A stretch of DNA of 64,000 bases from Ascarosepion bandense (lineage: Eukaryota > Mollusca > Cephalopoda > Sepiida > Sepiidae), in the NCBI GenBank assembly GCA_037127315.1, contig JBBBDQ010000913.1, positions 1,778,501 to 1,842,500 on the forward strand, in the 5' to 3' direction. Position numbers and translations under genes: made by a program. How positions within the stretch are numbered: the stretch's first letter is position 1; each line of letters starts with the position of its first letter. The notes under the pieces are model-generated. The model ran no database searches. It saw only the letters and a list, made by a program, of their open reading frames with translations, and was not told where the DNA came from. Positions 21,536 to 32,493 of this stretch are shown here, piece after piece.

Positions 21536-21870
21536 TAAAGAAATATTGTTAAGGGAGAAAAATGAAGAAATTGATAAAAATAAAAAAGATGTTAAAAAGT
21601 GAAAGGAAACAAAGAATCAGAAACAGCAAAATAATTATATTCTGGGCACATGATGAAGTAAGTAAGCTTAGAAAATTAGACACTCGTAAGACATTCATAG
21701 CAAGAGGTGCTAACCGAACGAGCTTGTGTAAACGGATGACGAAAATAGATTAATAGGAAAGACAGTTCTTAGAGATATACAACAGAAAAGAAATTGTGGA
21801 GAGCCATGTTTGACAGCGTTCTAAAGAGATATGACATGATAAAAGAATACAGCTCGAGTCTCGGTATAAG
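21536..21870. other. No gene recognised
   Basis: A-rich sequence; a 63-residue open frame at 21562-21753 has no recognisable motif. A LINE-A echo (KDVKKTK-like) is possible but not supportable. Confidence 0.4.
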
Positions 21871-22066
21871 ACAAAATATTGAATAAAATGTTATACTGGA
21901 ATATTGAATACATTTTTAAGCCGGAATATTGAATACATTTTTATGCTGGAATATCGAATACATTTTTAAACCGGAATATTGAATACATTTTTAAACCGGA
22001 ATATTGAATGCATTTTCAAGTCGGAATATTGAATACATTTTTAAGCCGGAATATCGAATACATTTT
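21871..22066. repeat. 25-bp minisatellite, eight units
   Basis: Unit CCGGAATATTGAATACATTT plus TTAAG, starts near 21871, 21896, 21921, 21946, 21971, 21996, 22021 and 22046; exact 25-bp spacing with a few substitutions. Confidence 0.85.
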
Positions 22067-22489
22067 ACTTCATGACCGGAAGTCTGACCCACCGTATTCT
22101 TCCAAGGCGTTTTGAGCAACGAAGATGTTTTAAGAAAAATAGGAACAAAAAAGAAAATTGTACTTCTAATCAGAAAGAGAGAGAGAGAGAGAGAGAGATG
22201 TGAAAAACAGTTGAATATTTCTAAATAATGACGAAATACGGTTTGCAGAATTTGAAACTCATAGGACGAATTAATGGCAAGAAAGGGGAGAAGGAAATAT
22301 CAGGCAGCTTGCCTAACAAGTTTGTTGTAATGATGCCCTATTGTATAGAAATGGACTCTTTATCCATTAATATATTCTAATCTGCATGACTTCCGAGGAC
22401 ACAGCTCTGAGACAGTCAAGAGGCAGTCTAGAGGCACTCAAAACGTAGCGTAACTATAGCGTTCGGACTTACACTTCTATCTTACTGAC
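22067..22489. other. No gene recognised
   Basis: Includes (GA)n at 22173-22198. Otherwise unassigned. Confidence 0.5.
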
Positions 22490-22840
22490 TACTAACCCTC
22501 GTAATTGTATATATATATGTTCTGTTATTCTAATACAGTGTTTGAACCTACCTTCTTGTTTACGTGTCTTTCTTTCAGGCCCAGACAGGTCACCACTAAC
22601 CCTCGTATTTGTATAGATGTTCTGTTATTCTAATACACTGTTTGAACATACCTTCTTGTTTCCGTGTTTTTCTTCCTGACCCAGACAAGTCACGACTAAA
22701 CCTCGTACTTGTATATAATTTCTGTTATTCTAATACACTGTTTGAACCTACCTTCATGTTTCTGTGTCTTTCTTCCTTTCCCAAACAGCCTACGACTAAA
22801 CCTCGTATTTGTATATATGTTCTGCTATTCTGCAACCAGT
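22490..22840. repeat. 101-bp tandem repeat, 3.5 units
   Basis: CTAACCCTCGTA-type starts near 22492, 22595, 22696 and 22795. Each unit holds TTCTGTTATTCTAATACA and a pyrimidine-rich TTTCTTCCTGACCCAGACA. The last unit is cut off at 22841 by a SINE-derived array. Confidence 0.8.
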
Positions 22841-23260
22841 CTACCGCAGAAAGCGATGCCAACCTACTGAGGGATAATCTTCTAAACAGTCAGTCATGTT
22901 CCTTTCGAGACATGATTGCCCAAAACGCGTATCACGTATGACATTTCACTGACTGAATGAATATAATAGTTAGAAACATGATTAAGGCTTCTGCTGGGCA
23001 TAAAGTGGTGGATCGGTTTTCTATTGTTATGAAGTAATAAACTGATCCCTCTCTAATTACTACTTAATAATATAATACATATCTTCTCACTGTAGCTATG
23101 AGTCAAATAACAAAACAGATTGGGTTCTACAGCCTTGGTCGGCAACCAGTCTACCGCAGAAAGTAATGGCAACCTACTGCGGGATAATCTTCTGCCCAGT
23201 CAGTCATGTCTCTTTCGAGAAATGATCACCTAAAGCGTGTATCACGTATGGCGCTTAATT
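22841..23260 (+). repeat. SINE S1-derived tandem array (1.5 units)
   Basis: Two copies of the S1 3' half (TCTACCGCAGAAAG to TATCACGTATGGC) joined by a spacer containing ATAATAGTTAGAAACATG and CTAATTACTACTTAATAAT. The same unit forms longer arrays at 50640-51925 and 60040-60812. Confidence 0.75.
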
Positions 23261-23282
23261 AATAAAGAAAGAATGAAAATAG

Positions 23283-23700
23283 ATAGGAGAAACTCATCCC
23301 TTGTTTCCTGTTTAGGATGCGGTTTCCGGTTTTCTCTTTTCCAATCTTCTCACTTTTTTTTTTCACTTGGAGTAGATAGACTAAACTATCGCCCGGTTCA
23401 CACACCACCCACGTCTATTGAACAGGTGAAGAGGCTCATCCCTTGTTTCCTGTTTAGGATGCGGTTTCCGGTTTTCTCTTTTCCAATCTTCTCACTTTTT
23501 TTTTTCACTTGGAGTAGATAGACTAAACTATCGCACGGTTCACACTCCACCCATGTCTATTGAACAGGTGAAGAGGCTCATCCCTTGTTTCCTGTTTAGG
23601 ATGCGGTTTCCCGTTTTCTCTTTTCCAGTCTTTTCACTCCTATGTAGCCCCCTGCACATCAGTGGCGTTACCGCCTTGCTCGGAGTGATATGATTAAAAA
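23283..23700 (+). mobile_element. SINE S4, tandem partial copies plus one with LINE-B tail
   Basis: A partial S4 and one unit starting AGTAGATAGACTAAAC near 23371 end in poly(T) plus CACTTGG without the LINE-type tail. The next unit, near 23513 (142 bp later), continues to GCGTTACCGCCTTGCTCGGA and poly(A) at 23700. Confidence 0.75.
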
Positions 23701-24394
23701 AATAAAACAAAAAAGAAAATGAAAGAAAGAGAAAAAAAGCAAAAGAAGGGGCCTGATATAAAGAGAGTGAAAAAAAAAAGAGGGAAACGAACATGCATGC
23801 ATAGAGAGAGAGAGGGATTGAAAGAAGAAAAGAAAGAAGAAACGGAAGTTAGTCGACATAGCCTGAAAAGCAATATTTTCAATTAAATGGAGGTGAGTCG
23901 AGAAAGCAAAAGAATCCATATTTTTATTTTGCATTTAATCGTGTCTTGTCTAATCTTTAAATTATATTCAAATATAATCTTAAAATTCTGGTCAAGTAAA
24001 TTTTCTTATTTCATTTTATTTGATTGCTTTCATAATATTTTCCTTCCAATTTCAACTTTATTCATAAAATTGCTTGGAGAAAAATCTAATGAGATGTATT
24101 TAGCAAAATAATTCGACCGCACAGAACATCGTTTCTCAACAATGTGGACTATGGGTAGAAGGTGAGGACTACAATTCATAATTTAAATTTGGCCCGGGGA
24201 TATAAATACACTTATTCTTTAAAGAGGACCCATACGACTACCCGAGCGCCATGATAGAAAACCCCAGTAACCACGCATGTGAATAAAGATACACGCTTAC
24301 CCAAGTAAGACCTGTTTGATTGATAAGATAATTGCTAGTTGTTCACTTCATTGGGAAGTGGTTCATACTCAGATACAAGTTGATATTTTAAAAT
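23701..24394. other. No gene recognised
   Basis: A purine-rich stretch to 23850, then AT-rich DNA. A 74-residue open frame at 23887-24111 has no motif I recognise. Confidence 0.45.
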
Positions 24395-24830
24395 CTGATT
24401 TTCAAGGTCAGTCGATTGACTGCATCCGGCAGCAAGACCTCTGATCGAGAGGTTTTGAAGAGCGTGGAGCCACCTATTAATTGCTTTTGTTCCCATTTCC
24501 ACCCTTGCCCGGGGTGGTAGCATCTGTTAAGGTCCCAACTACGAACAAATATATAACACCCAAAACTGGTATCAAAACATTATGAAAGTATAAAAAAAAG
24601 TTTTATTTTGAAAATTCTAGCAACAATTTGTTACAAGAAAAATATTACCAGCAATACATTTTTGAAGAAAAATGTTACAAGCAATATTTTTTTAATAAAA
24701 TCGGAGGAAAAATATCTTCAACGCTACATTTTTGAGAGAAAAATATTACTAGCATTATCTTTTTGAAAAATAAAAATTACCAGAATTATATGAAAAAAGA
24801 AGATACATAGCAGCAATATATCTGACTCTT
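24395..24830 (-). repeat. Diverged repeat related to 39955-40270
   Basis: Shares GACTGCATCCGGCAGCAAG..CCTCTGA and GGTCCCAACTACG with 39955-40100; part also matches SINE S5 near 39340-39400. After it comes a degenerate tandem of TTACAAGAAAAATATTAC-like units. Confidence 0.55.
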
Positions 24831-25170
24831 GGCAAAAATATCAGTTGTGGATTCCGGGTAAGGAACCACACAAAATAATGAACAACAAAACAGATATAGA
24901 GATAGAAAAGTAGGTTATATTGAACGTAATATGCAAACTTGAACGCAGGTTAGTAAATCCAGGAATACTATTAGTAAAAATTAAATATATACAAGTCTTG
25001 AAGTGAATTCGTTGGAAATAGTATATCCGTGTATATTATTCTAGCTGAGTGGAGCTCAGAGCTAATCTGACTTCTGATGCGGTAGTCTCTGGGTAACTTT
25101 GGTGACTTACGTATCAGTTCCGGTACTCTCCGATAACTAGCACGGATCTCTACGATTACTCTCCACTGCC

Positions 25171-25560
25171 AAATGCAACGGTATTTAGTCACCTATCCTC
25201 ATAAAGCGAAATGTGACACAAGGTTTTTTTTAATGTGGGTCTTCCGGGCCATATAGCCCGGCCAAAAATATCTATCTTTCCCCAGTCGTGATTCTACCGT
25301 TCGGCGGAACCACGACTGGGTTAGTGCTCTCTTGCCGAAAGCAGAGAGCACTCTCCACCCAAAGGCAGAGCGCTGACAGACACTGCACTGCAATAGCAGT
25401 ACCAATTGCAACGGTATTTACCGACCTTCCCACGAGAGGCGAGATGTGACACAATGTCTTTTTAATGTGGGTCTTCCCTGCCATATAGCCAGGCCAAAAT
25501 ATCTGTCTATCTTCCCCAGTCAAAGAGCACTCTCCACCCGAAGGCAGAGAACTGAGAGTG
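25171..25560. repeat. Direct repeat of about 200 bp with internal hairpins
   Basis: Two copies (about 25171-25400 and 25409-25560) share CAACGGTATTTA, GCGAAATGTGACACAA, TTTTAATGTGGGTCTTCC and the GAGCACTCTCCACCC end. Copy 1 has an extra fold-back (CCCAGTCGTG/CACGACTGGG). Hairpins CCGGGC/GCCCGG in copy 1 and CCTG/CAGG in copy 2 occupy the same place with different bases. Confidence 0.7.
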
Positions 25561-26870
25561 TCATCGTAGCAGAGGCAAATGCCAACTGGAATTACTGTTC
25601 TATCTATGGCAGGAGTATATGTACACTCAGTCGAGTACATTATGATATACAAATGGGAGATCCCACAATGTGGTCTGATTTACAAACTGATTTCTTACCA
25701 CGAATACATATTCTGTTCATATAAATCTATTGTAAAATCTCGTCGGCATTAAATAACCCATTGATTTTTTGACATATCGTAAAACAAAAAACAAAAACAA
25801 AAACAAACTAATCAAGGCCAGTAAAAGTCTATCCCCACCTAAAAATAATCGTTGTCATCATCCCCAGTTTTCTAGTAACAGGTGTTTGGACATAGGGTCG
25901 TTCCTTTCTGTAGAGCGTAACATGGGCAAGTAGACCTGACGGACACAATCCCTTTCCAGATCATGCCACAGCAGACGACCTGACCTCCAACATGAAGGCT
26001 CGACGGAAAAAATCTCCACCCTGATCATTGACTTCGGTCTATGAAGCTCCCTGCCCAACGATGTCTTGTCTATGTTGGACTGACTGTTACAGACCTAATT
26101 ATGCTGTTTTGATCTATCACATTGTGCAAAATGGAATTTCGGCCCTGAAAGCAGCTTCATCTGTCCCTCAACAAATTTTGATTTTTCATTCTGCTGGTTC
26201 TCTAACCAAACTCTTCAAAAGAAAAAGCCTGATGGGGAAACCGGATTAATCACCAATGACCAGGTCACCAATGATCAGAGCCAAAAATTTCATATAGGTT
26301 ACAGCCTAGTGCGCCTAAAATTTGGTTATGAAAAAATTACTACGGTTGAGTAGAAATATGAGCTAATTTGATTTGCAACAAATCGTAAAAATTCATAAGC
26401 TCACTTATCTGGTTTGCATTACTTCCAGATTTGTTAAACAGGAATAGAGGTTTATTCCGTGTTTCTCTTTTTAAGATTGCGTTACCAGTTCCTTCAACTC
26501 TGAACTTCTGACGCCTCCATCTCAAATCTTAAATTTTATTCAGTATTAATTATTATTATTCTCCCCCAATAGGATTAAATAAGTCCGGTTAATACTCCAA
26601 TCGGTCTTTAGAACAAGAGTTAGGATTCTTCCCTTGGTTCTTATTTAGGGTTGAGTTTCCAATCTTTTCTGAAGTCTTCTTCGAATCCAACGTTTCCGCC
26701 AGAACACTGAAATTTTATTCGCTAATAAAAGCATCACTTCTTCAAAATTGGAATTAGCTCTCTACCTTTCCTGATATCTGGCTATTTCTTACGCTAATAC
26801 AACCCACATATTAACTCCCTGCCTAGAGTAGCCCGTGGGCTTTGTATTAGATGAACATTTCTAAAAAAAA
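25561..26870. other. Mostly unrecognised; SINE S2 tail fragment
   Basis: 25741-25812 matches the 3' tail of the compound SINE S2 (GGCATTAAATAACCC to AAACTAATC). A diverged S4-like segment lies near 26610-26670. No gene called in the rest. Confidence 0.5.
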
Positions 26871-27545
26871 TCAGCATTCACTGCCATATTGGAGATTAAA
26901 TATTACATAGCAGTTCAGTTCCCTTTTCTTTGTTTCTAAAAATATTCTTCCATAGAACTACGTCTTTGTTATTTCAAGTGTATTCTTCATTGGGGAGGTG
27001 CGTTGTGGTACAGTGGATATCGGCTCGGAACGAGAAACCGGGGAGCCGAGTTTGAATTCCAGTTGAATCCATTGTATTCACTTACGCGCAAATACGCTTG
27101 GGAAAGGTATTAATCCGTCTTTTTCCTCCAGTTATGGGTGAAATAGCAAAATAACAGGACAGATTAGGTTCTATAGCCTTGGTCGGCAACCAGTCTACCG
27201 CAGAAAGCGATGGCAACCTACTGTGGATAATCTTCTGCCCAGTCAGTCAAGTCCCTTTCGAGACATGATCGCCCAAGCGTGTATCATGTATGGCACTTAA
27301 CTGACTGACTGACTTCTTCATTGTTCAGGATATTGCTCAGCATTCACTGCCATATTGGAGATTAGATATTACATAGTAGTTCAACTCTCTTTCGTTTGTT
27401 CCTAAAGACAATCTTCAGAAGAACCACATCTCTTTTACTTGAAGTGTCTTCTTCATGGTTTAGGATATTGTTCAGCATTCACTGCCATATTGGAGATTAG
27501 ATATTACATAGCAGTTCAACTTCCTTTTCTTATTTTGTAAAGATA
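26871..27545 (-). pseudogene. 135-bp tandem repeat made of a LINE-A RT fragment
   Basis: Three copies of the minus-strand segment encoding the SVLQYGSECW area (CATTCACTGCCATATTGG near 26875, 27341 and 27476). The last two are 135 bp apart. The first pair is 466 bp apart, which is 135 once the 321-bp SINE and its 10-bp duplication are removed. Confidence 0.8.
26993..27313 (+). mobile_element. tRNA-derived SINE S1, complete, with TSD
   Basis: Head TGGTACAGTGGATATCGG (A-box region) and GAGTTTGAATTCCAG (B-box region, one change), body, TCTACCGCAGAAAG, TTTCGAGACATGATCGCC, and tail ACTGACTGACTGAC. Target-site duplication TTCTTCATTG at 26983-26992 and 27314-27323. Inserted in a tandem repeat whose period confirms the ends. 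Confidence 0.88.
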
Positions 27546-27736
27546 TACTTCATTCTTTATTTTGATTACTTTATTGTTAACATGTTGGTTATAAAATTAT
27601 TTTTTTTAGTGCAGTATTAATACTTTAGTCTTGAAAGAGATGATAATTTTATCTACAATAACAAGTAAAAGAGTGCGATTTCTTCATGAATATTTTTATT
27701 GACAAACAACAGCGAGGTATTCTTTTTTATTCAAAT

Positions 27737-28043
27737 CAGTCATTCAGTTAAGTCCATACGTGATACACGCTTGGGCGATCATGTCTCGAAAGAGACATCA
27801 CTGACTGGGCAGAAGATTTTCCCGCAGTAGGTTGCCATTGCTTTCTGCAGTAGACTGGTTGCCAGCCAAGGCTATAGAACCCAACCTGTCCTGTTATTTA
27901 ACCCATAACTGGAAGGAAGAGACGGATTAAAATCTTTCCCAAGGGCATTTGAGCGCAAGTGAATGCAAGGAATTCAGCTGGAATTCGAAATCGGCTCCCC
28001 GATTCCTCGTTCCGAGTCGATATCCACTACACCACAACGCACG
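27737..28043 (-). mobile_element. tRNA-derived SINE S1
   Basis: Full-length minus-strand copy from the TTCCGAGTCGATATCCACTA head to the AAGTCCATACGTGATACACG tail. A duplication is not clear (TTCAAAT on both sides is suggestive). Confidence 0.8.
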
Positions 28044-28299
28044 TAAATACATTTTCAAATAGTTTGTTTAAGTCTATGTAAATAGCACGAAAATATAACA
28101 TGAGTAAAAAATATCCAAAACAGGTGTGAGAGAGTTACAGAGTGGTTCGCTCTGGGGGACTGGGTAGGATAAATACGTTAACCTCTGCGCTACAAAATAT
28201 CAAAATCCACCCCAAAATCCGCCCTTGCCGATAACCTAAAACTACAGTAAACTGTTACATGGTACCGGTAGTACTCGTAGAGCAACCTAAAATATAATT

Positions 28300-28304
28300 T
28301 AACT

Positions 28305-28361
<57 letters not shown>

Positions 28362-28467
28362 CATGAATGGACTGAACTAGATAGATAGATAGATAGATGA
28401 TAGATAGGACTAGATAGATAGATAGATAGATAGATAGATATGAATGGAGACTAGATAGATAGATAGA

Positions 28468-28521
<54 letters not shown>

Positions 28522-28569
28522 CATGAATGGACTGAACTAGATAGATAGATAGATAGAATAGGAATAGAA

Positions 28570-28645
<76 letters not shown>
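28300..28645. repeat. (GATA)n array with ATCATGAATGGACTGAAC interruptions
   Basis: Long tetranucleotide array with a repeated interruption at about 28360 and 28520, so it grew partly by larger duplications. It ends in (GGCA)n at 28645-28659. Confidence 0.85.
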
Positions 28646-28674
28646 GCAGGCAGGCAGGCTCCTAACATACACCA

Positions 28675-28920
28675 GAAATGTCCTTATGGCCTAGTGGATA
28701 TATCTGTTGGTTATACATATGTTACTATCATCTAGTGGTCATGAGTTCAATCTTTAGAGCTGGTAGTGACGCATCATTCCAGCAGAAACGAACAATAACT
28801 GATATCACAGGGTGTAAAACAATCAACAAATGATGCATATCGACCAATTAATGGACACCTGATGATAACCAGAGAACACTTGGTCGAAACGTTGTATCGA
28901 TAATAACATCTATATCAACC
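28675..28920 (+). mobile_element. tRNA-like SINE with a hammerhead-like core
   Basis: Head ATGGCCTAGTGGATATATC (A-box type) and GAGTTCAATCTTTAG (B-box type). At 28861-28900 the sequence has CTGATGA, an ACCA/TGGT stem and GAAACGTTGTA; no full stem I was found. One copy only, so the SINE call is moderate. Confidence 0.5.
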
Positions 28921-29279
28921 AATATGTGAACAATAGTTTGTGATCATACTAAAATAAAATTCTTCTATTAACTTACAAATAAATAAAATTCTTTTTGGCG
29001 ATACATCAAAGAAATATATTATTTTTCGGTAATTTTTAGTTAATAATTAAAATTTCACTAAATTTACAAGCTAGTGATGAGAAATTTTCAGGCCTTTATT
29101 TTTTCTTTATATAAAATATTAGAGTAGACGCGTGTTATATTTTTACACACAAAGAAGAAATATTTTTTCTCTTGAAAAACTAAATTATAATGCCATTTGG
29201 CTTGAATATTTTTTAATTAATTTTGCAAAATTTCTTGACAAAGTAGAACCAGATTTACATATTTGATAATACAACAATC

Positions 29280-29680
29280 GTACCTAAATATTCTCTATTC
29301 TCCAGAGAAACGGATAAATCTAACTCGATCAAACAGCGTGCAGCTCCTTACCAAATAAAAGTAACTATGCAGTCATCCGAATAGTCTCCCTTTTTTCTTT
29401 AACTATGGAGAAACAAATGCATAATTTGAGTGAAACTTCACTCATTTCCAAATATTCTCTATTCTCCAGAGACACCGATAAACATCGGTTGGAGAAACAG
29501 CGCTCAGCTACTTAACAAATTGTGTGAAATAGTTCTAATTTCCGAATTTTGTCTGTTTTCCAGAGAAACGGATAAACCTCGTTGAATGAAACTTTGCCCA
29601 GCTTCTTTACAAATTGTGTGAAATAGCACTCATTTCCGAATATTCTCTCTTCTCCAGAGAAACGATTAAATCATATGGAA
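29280..29680. repeat. About 95-bp tandem repeat
   Basis: Units share AATATTCTCTATTCTCCAGA and GAAACGGATAAA near 29285, 29446, 29542 and 29634. Two spacings are about 95 bp; the first is longer because of an insertion. Confidence 0.7.
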
Positions 29681-29776
29681 AAATAAACTTTCTCGTTGCA
29701 AAATATATTCGCAACGAAGAGAAAAAGTGACATCTATCTGCTCTTAACAATCTAACGTTATAGAATCGCTCTACAA

Positions 29777-29778
<2 letters not shown>

Positions 29779-29850
<72 letters not shown>
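29779..29850. repeat. (GT)n(GA)n
   Basis: Abutting dinucleotide tracts, GT at 29779-29813 and GA to about 29849. Confidence 0.85.
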
Positions 29851-29853
<3 letters not shown>

Positions 29854-30241
29854 CGGCATCCGATGTTAATAACGCATAACATTATTCCAAGAAAGAAAAA
29901 TTCTCGACAGCAAAAAAGACAAACATCGAAATCCACTCAGAAAACAGCCTTTTTAAAAAATCTAACCAAAGAAAACACCAGACTAGTAACCGGTTGCCAT
30001 AGCAACCCCCCAATCACGATCGCAAACGAAAAGTTTTATTTAGAAGATAATCAGTGGGTTCAGTTCAACTATTAAAGTTTCATCAAACACATTATTTATT
30101 TTTTATAAAGCAAGTGTAAATGTCTTTACTTTCAAGATAATATCATTCGCAACTACGCTTTTATTTATAAAATAATTTTATTTTTTCCATTTTATTATTA
30201 CTTTCTTTTATTTTCTAAAGTATTTTAAAATCGTTTTTTAA
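29851..30241. other. No gene recognised
   Basis: A 70-residue open frame at 29863-30075 has no motif I recognise. AT-rich. Confidence 0.4.
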
Positions 30242-30266
30242 AATAGATAGATATTTTAACAGACTG

Positions 30267-30324
<58 letters not shown>

Positions 30325-30389
30325 TACAGACTAAGAGAAGATAGATAGATATAAAAAGGTGTGAGTTAGTTTGATATGGGCACAATGAA

Positions 30390-30439
<50 letters not shown>

Positions 30440-30640
30440 CTATCTACTCCAATTAATCTATCTATCGCCCGATTCACACTTCACTCACGTCTGTTGAACA
30501 GGTTAAGAGGCTCATCCCTGGTTCCCTGTTTAGGATATGGTTTCCGGCTTTATCTTTTCCAATCTTTTCACTATTACGTAGCCCCCTGCACATCAGTGGC
30601 GTTACCGCCTTGCTCGAGGTGATACGATTAAAAAAAAAAG

Positions 30641-30679
<39 letters not shown>

Positions 30680-30754
30680 TGAACACACTAAAGAAGTATA
30701 TAGAAAGATAGATAGATATAAAAAGGGGTGAGTTAGATTGATATGACCACAATG

Positions 30755-30787
<33 letters not shown>

Positions 30788-30821
30788 TTGATCAGATTGA
30801 GAGAGAGAGAGAGAGAGAGAG

Positions 30822-30874
<53 letters not shown>

Positions 30875-30937
30875 TGAACAGAGCAATAGATAGATAGATA
30901 GATAGATAGCTAGATAGATAGATAGATATTGGGCTAC

Positions 30938-30979
<42 letters not shown>

Positions 30980-30985
30980 GGTATT
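30242..30985. repeat. (GATA)n arrays, with (GA)n and an embedded SINE
   Basis: GATA runs at 30268-30324, 30390-30440, 30640-30675, 30757-30787, 30825-30870 and 30885-30980, with (GA)n at 30799-30823. The phrase AAAAGGTGTGAGTTAG recurs near 30355 and 30722, showing duplication of larger blocks. Confidence 0.8.
30460..30640 (+). mobile_element. SINE S4 copy
   Basis: TCTATCGCCCGATTCACACT to GCGTTACCGCCTTGCTCGAG and poly(A). Complete body with LINE-B tail, inserted in a (GATA)n array. Confidence 0.75.
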
Positions 30986-31700
30986 CCTCTTTAAAACAAT
31001 CAGTCGAATCTCTATCCGTCATTTTGAAATATTTAAAATACAATACTCTTCGAAATGACCCCACCTCCCGAGTTTGTGTCTGTTTCCAGAACTCCGCCCA
31101 GAAATGTAGATAATGCGAATTGTTCGGCTGACAGATCAAAAAATCACATAACGTCACCGTCTTAACGAGAATTTCTTTTTAATCTAATAACCTTTCAGTA
31201 GAATTCTTCCCTACATCAGTTCTCGTTCACGAACACAAGTACCCAAAATTGTTTTTCTTACGTTGCTCCAAACGACCCGATAAAGTAGAGAAATATAAAC
31301 AAAAATACGAAAGAAAGAAAAAAGTGACGTCAAACGTGGGACAAAAGAACGAAAGTATAATACGAAAGAAAAGGAAAAAAAAAGTAAAACAAAAACGTAT
31401 AGAATTTAGAAAAAAGAAAAATAGGCCCAGATGAAGCAACAAGCCTGATTGCCTCCCCCTCCGCACAATGGCGGAAATACACGCGCACATCATTTGTGGC
31501 TAAACGACTTCTGGAGACAAAAGTGGCAAATGTGAAAAGAAAAATGAACCATTTTCTTTCGAGTTTTCCTTTGGCGGCGGAAGTAGCGGTCATTTGTGCA
31601 AGTGCACCGGGAAACGGGTCGTTTCGTCTAAAATCTTGAGCCTTTCTTGAATCTATACTAAGGTTTGGGAGATTTAATCAATCAGTTAAACAATAAAATT
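30986..31700. promoter_or_regulatory. Possible promoter-like, less repetitive stretch
   Basis: Contains TGACGTCA (CRE palindrome) at 31324-31331, a second AACGTCAC near 31150, ATGGCGGAAAT near 31470 (YY1/ETS-like) and GGCGGCGGAAGTAGCGG near 31572. Such motifs often lie near vertebrate and invertebrate transcription starts. No first exon could be identified. Weak support. Confidence 0.3.
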
Positions 31701-31715
31701 ATTTCCATCTGTTCA

Positions 31716-31716
<1 letters not shown>

Positions 31717-31755
<39 letters not shown>

Positions 31756-31756
31756 A

Positions 31757-31820
<64 letters not shown>

Positions 31821-31830
31821 ATTATTATTT
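31717..31830. repeat. (CTAT)n(CT)n(TA)n(TAT)n
   Basis: Four simple tracts in a row, ending at a mirrored ribozyme-like repeat. Confidence 0.85.
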
Positions 31831-31833
31831 ATA

Positions 31834-31963
31834 CAGGAGTTATTTCGCTACCTTGGATTCCACCATGAGTGGTTTCTTCAGGCGATTTTTAATAACAAAA
31901 AAAATATTAAAAATCGCCCGAAAACACCACTCATGGTAGAAACCTAGGTCGCGTAATAACTCG
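31834..31963. ncRNA. Inverted pair of hammerhead-like relics
   Basis: Arms 31834-31894 and 31903-31963 are inverted repeats. Left arm (minus strand): CGC, CTGAAGA, ACCA/TGGT stem, GAAT, CC/GG, GTA, GCG. Right arm (plus): CGC, CCGAAAA, ACCA/TGGT, GAAA, CC/GG, GTC, GCG. Each arm keeps the half that the other has lost, so both look derived from one type I hammerhead. Neither has an intact core. Confidence 0.5.
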
Positions 31964-32077
31964 TTCATAAATGAAAAATATTCAAAAGTTCTACAATATG
32001 ACTGTATAGAACACTTTTAATACAAATGTGTACTGGTCTAACCCTATTAGGGCCAAAAACTAAGTATTAAACAACCA

Positions 32078-32108
<31 letters not shown>

Positions 32109-32111
<3 letters not shown>

Positions 32112-32337
32112 TCATCCACAGGCAGATCTGTTTCGCTGTATCACAACCATTCAGTACGGTTAGAGTCCGATTGCTTTTAAGCCAGGATTGAAACCCACCC
32201 GAATTGGCGTCAGTCGGCGATTCTACCGCTGGGCTATGGACGCTCGGTGGAAGAAGGCAGACCTTTTAGCGTGTATATTATCATTATACACGCCCAATAG
32301 CCAGAGTGCTCTAATTCATTACGGAATGAGTGATGAG
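32109..32337 (-). mobile_element. tRNA-derived SINE S3 with both Pol III boxes
   Basis: The minus strand has TAGCCCAGCGGTAGAATCG (A-box type) and GGTTTCAATCC (B-box type), then the 3' end into (TA)n at 32083-32108. The best copy of this family for promoter elements. Confidence 0.75.
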
Positions 32338-32351
32338 TACACACACACACA

Positions 32352-32388
<37 letters not shown>

Positions 32389-32411
32389 ACACACACACAC
32401 ACACAGACATA

Positions 32412-32487
<76 letters not shown>
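32338..32487. repeat. (CA)n-(TA)n
   Basis: (CA)n with occasional CAGA to 32459, then (TA)n to the mariner terminus. Confidence 0.9.

Positions 32488-32493
<6 letters not shown>

Noticed and set aside
28300..28645. CRISPR-like array (also 22490-22840 and 48467-48938)
   Set aside because: Units are continuous tandem repeats without unique spacers, in a eukaryotic context.
31249..31434. Basic 61-residue protein (KKRKKK-rich)
   Set aside because: A-rich composition, overlapping open frames on the other strand, no motif.
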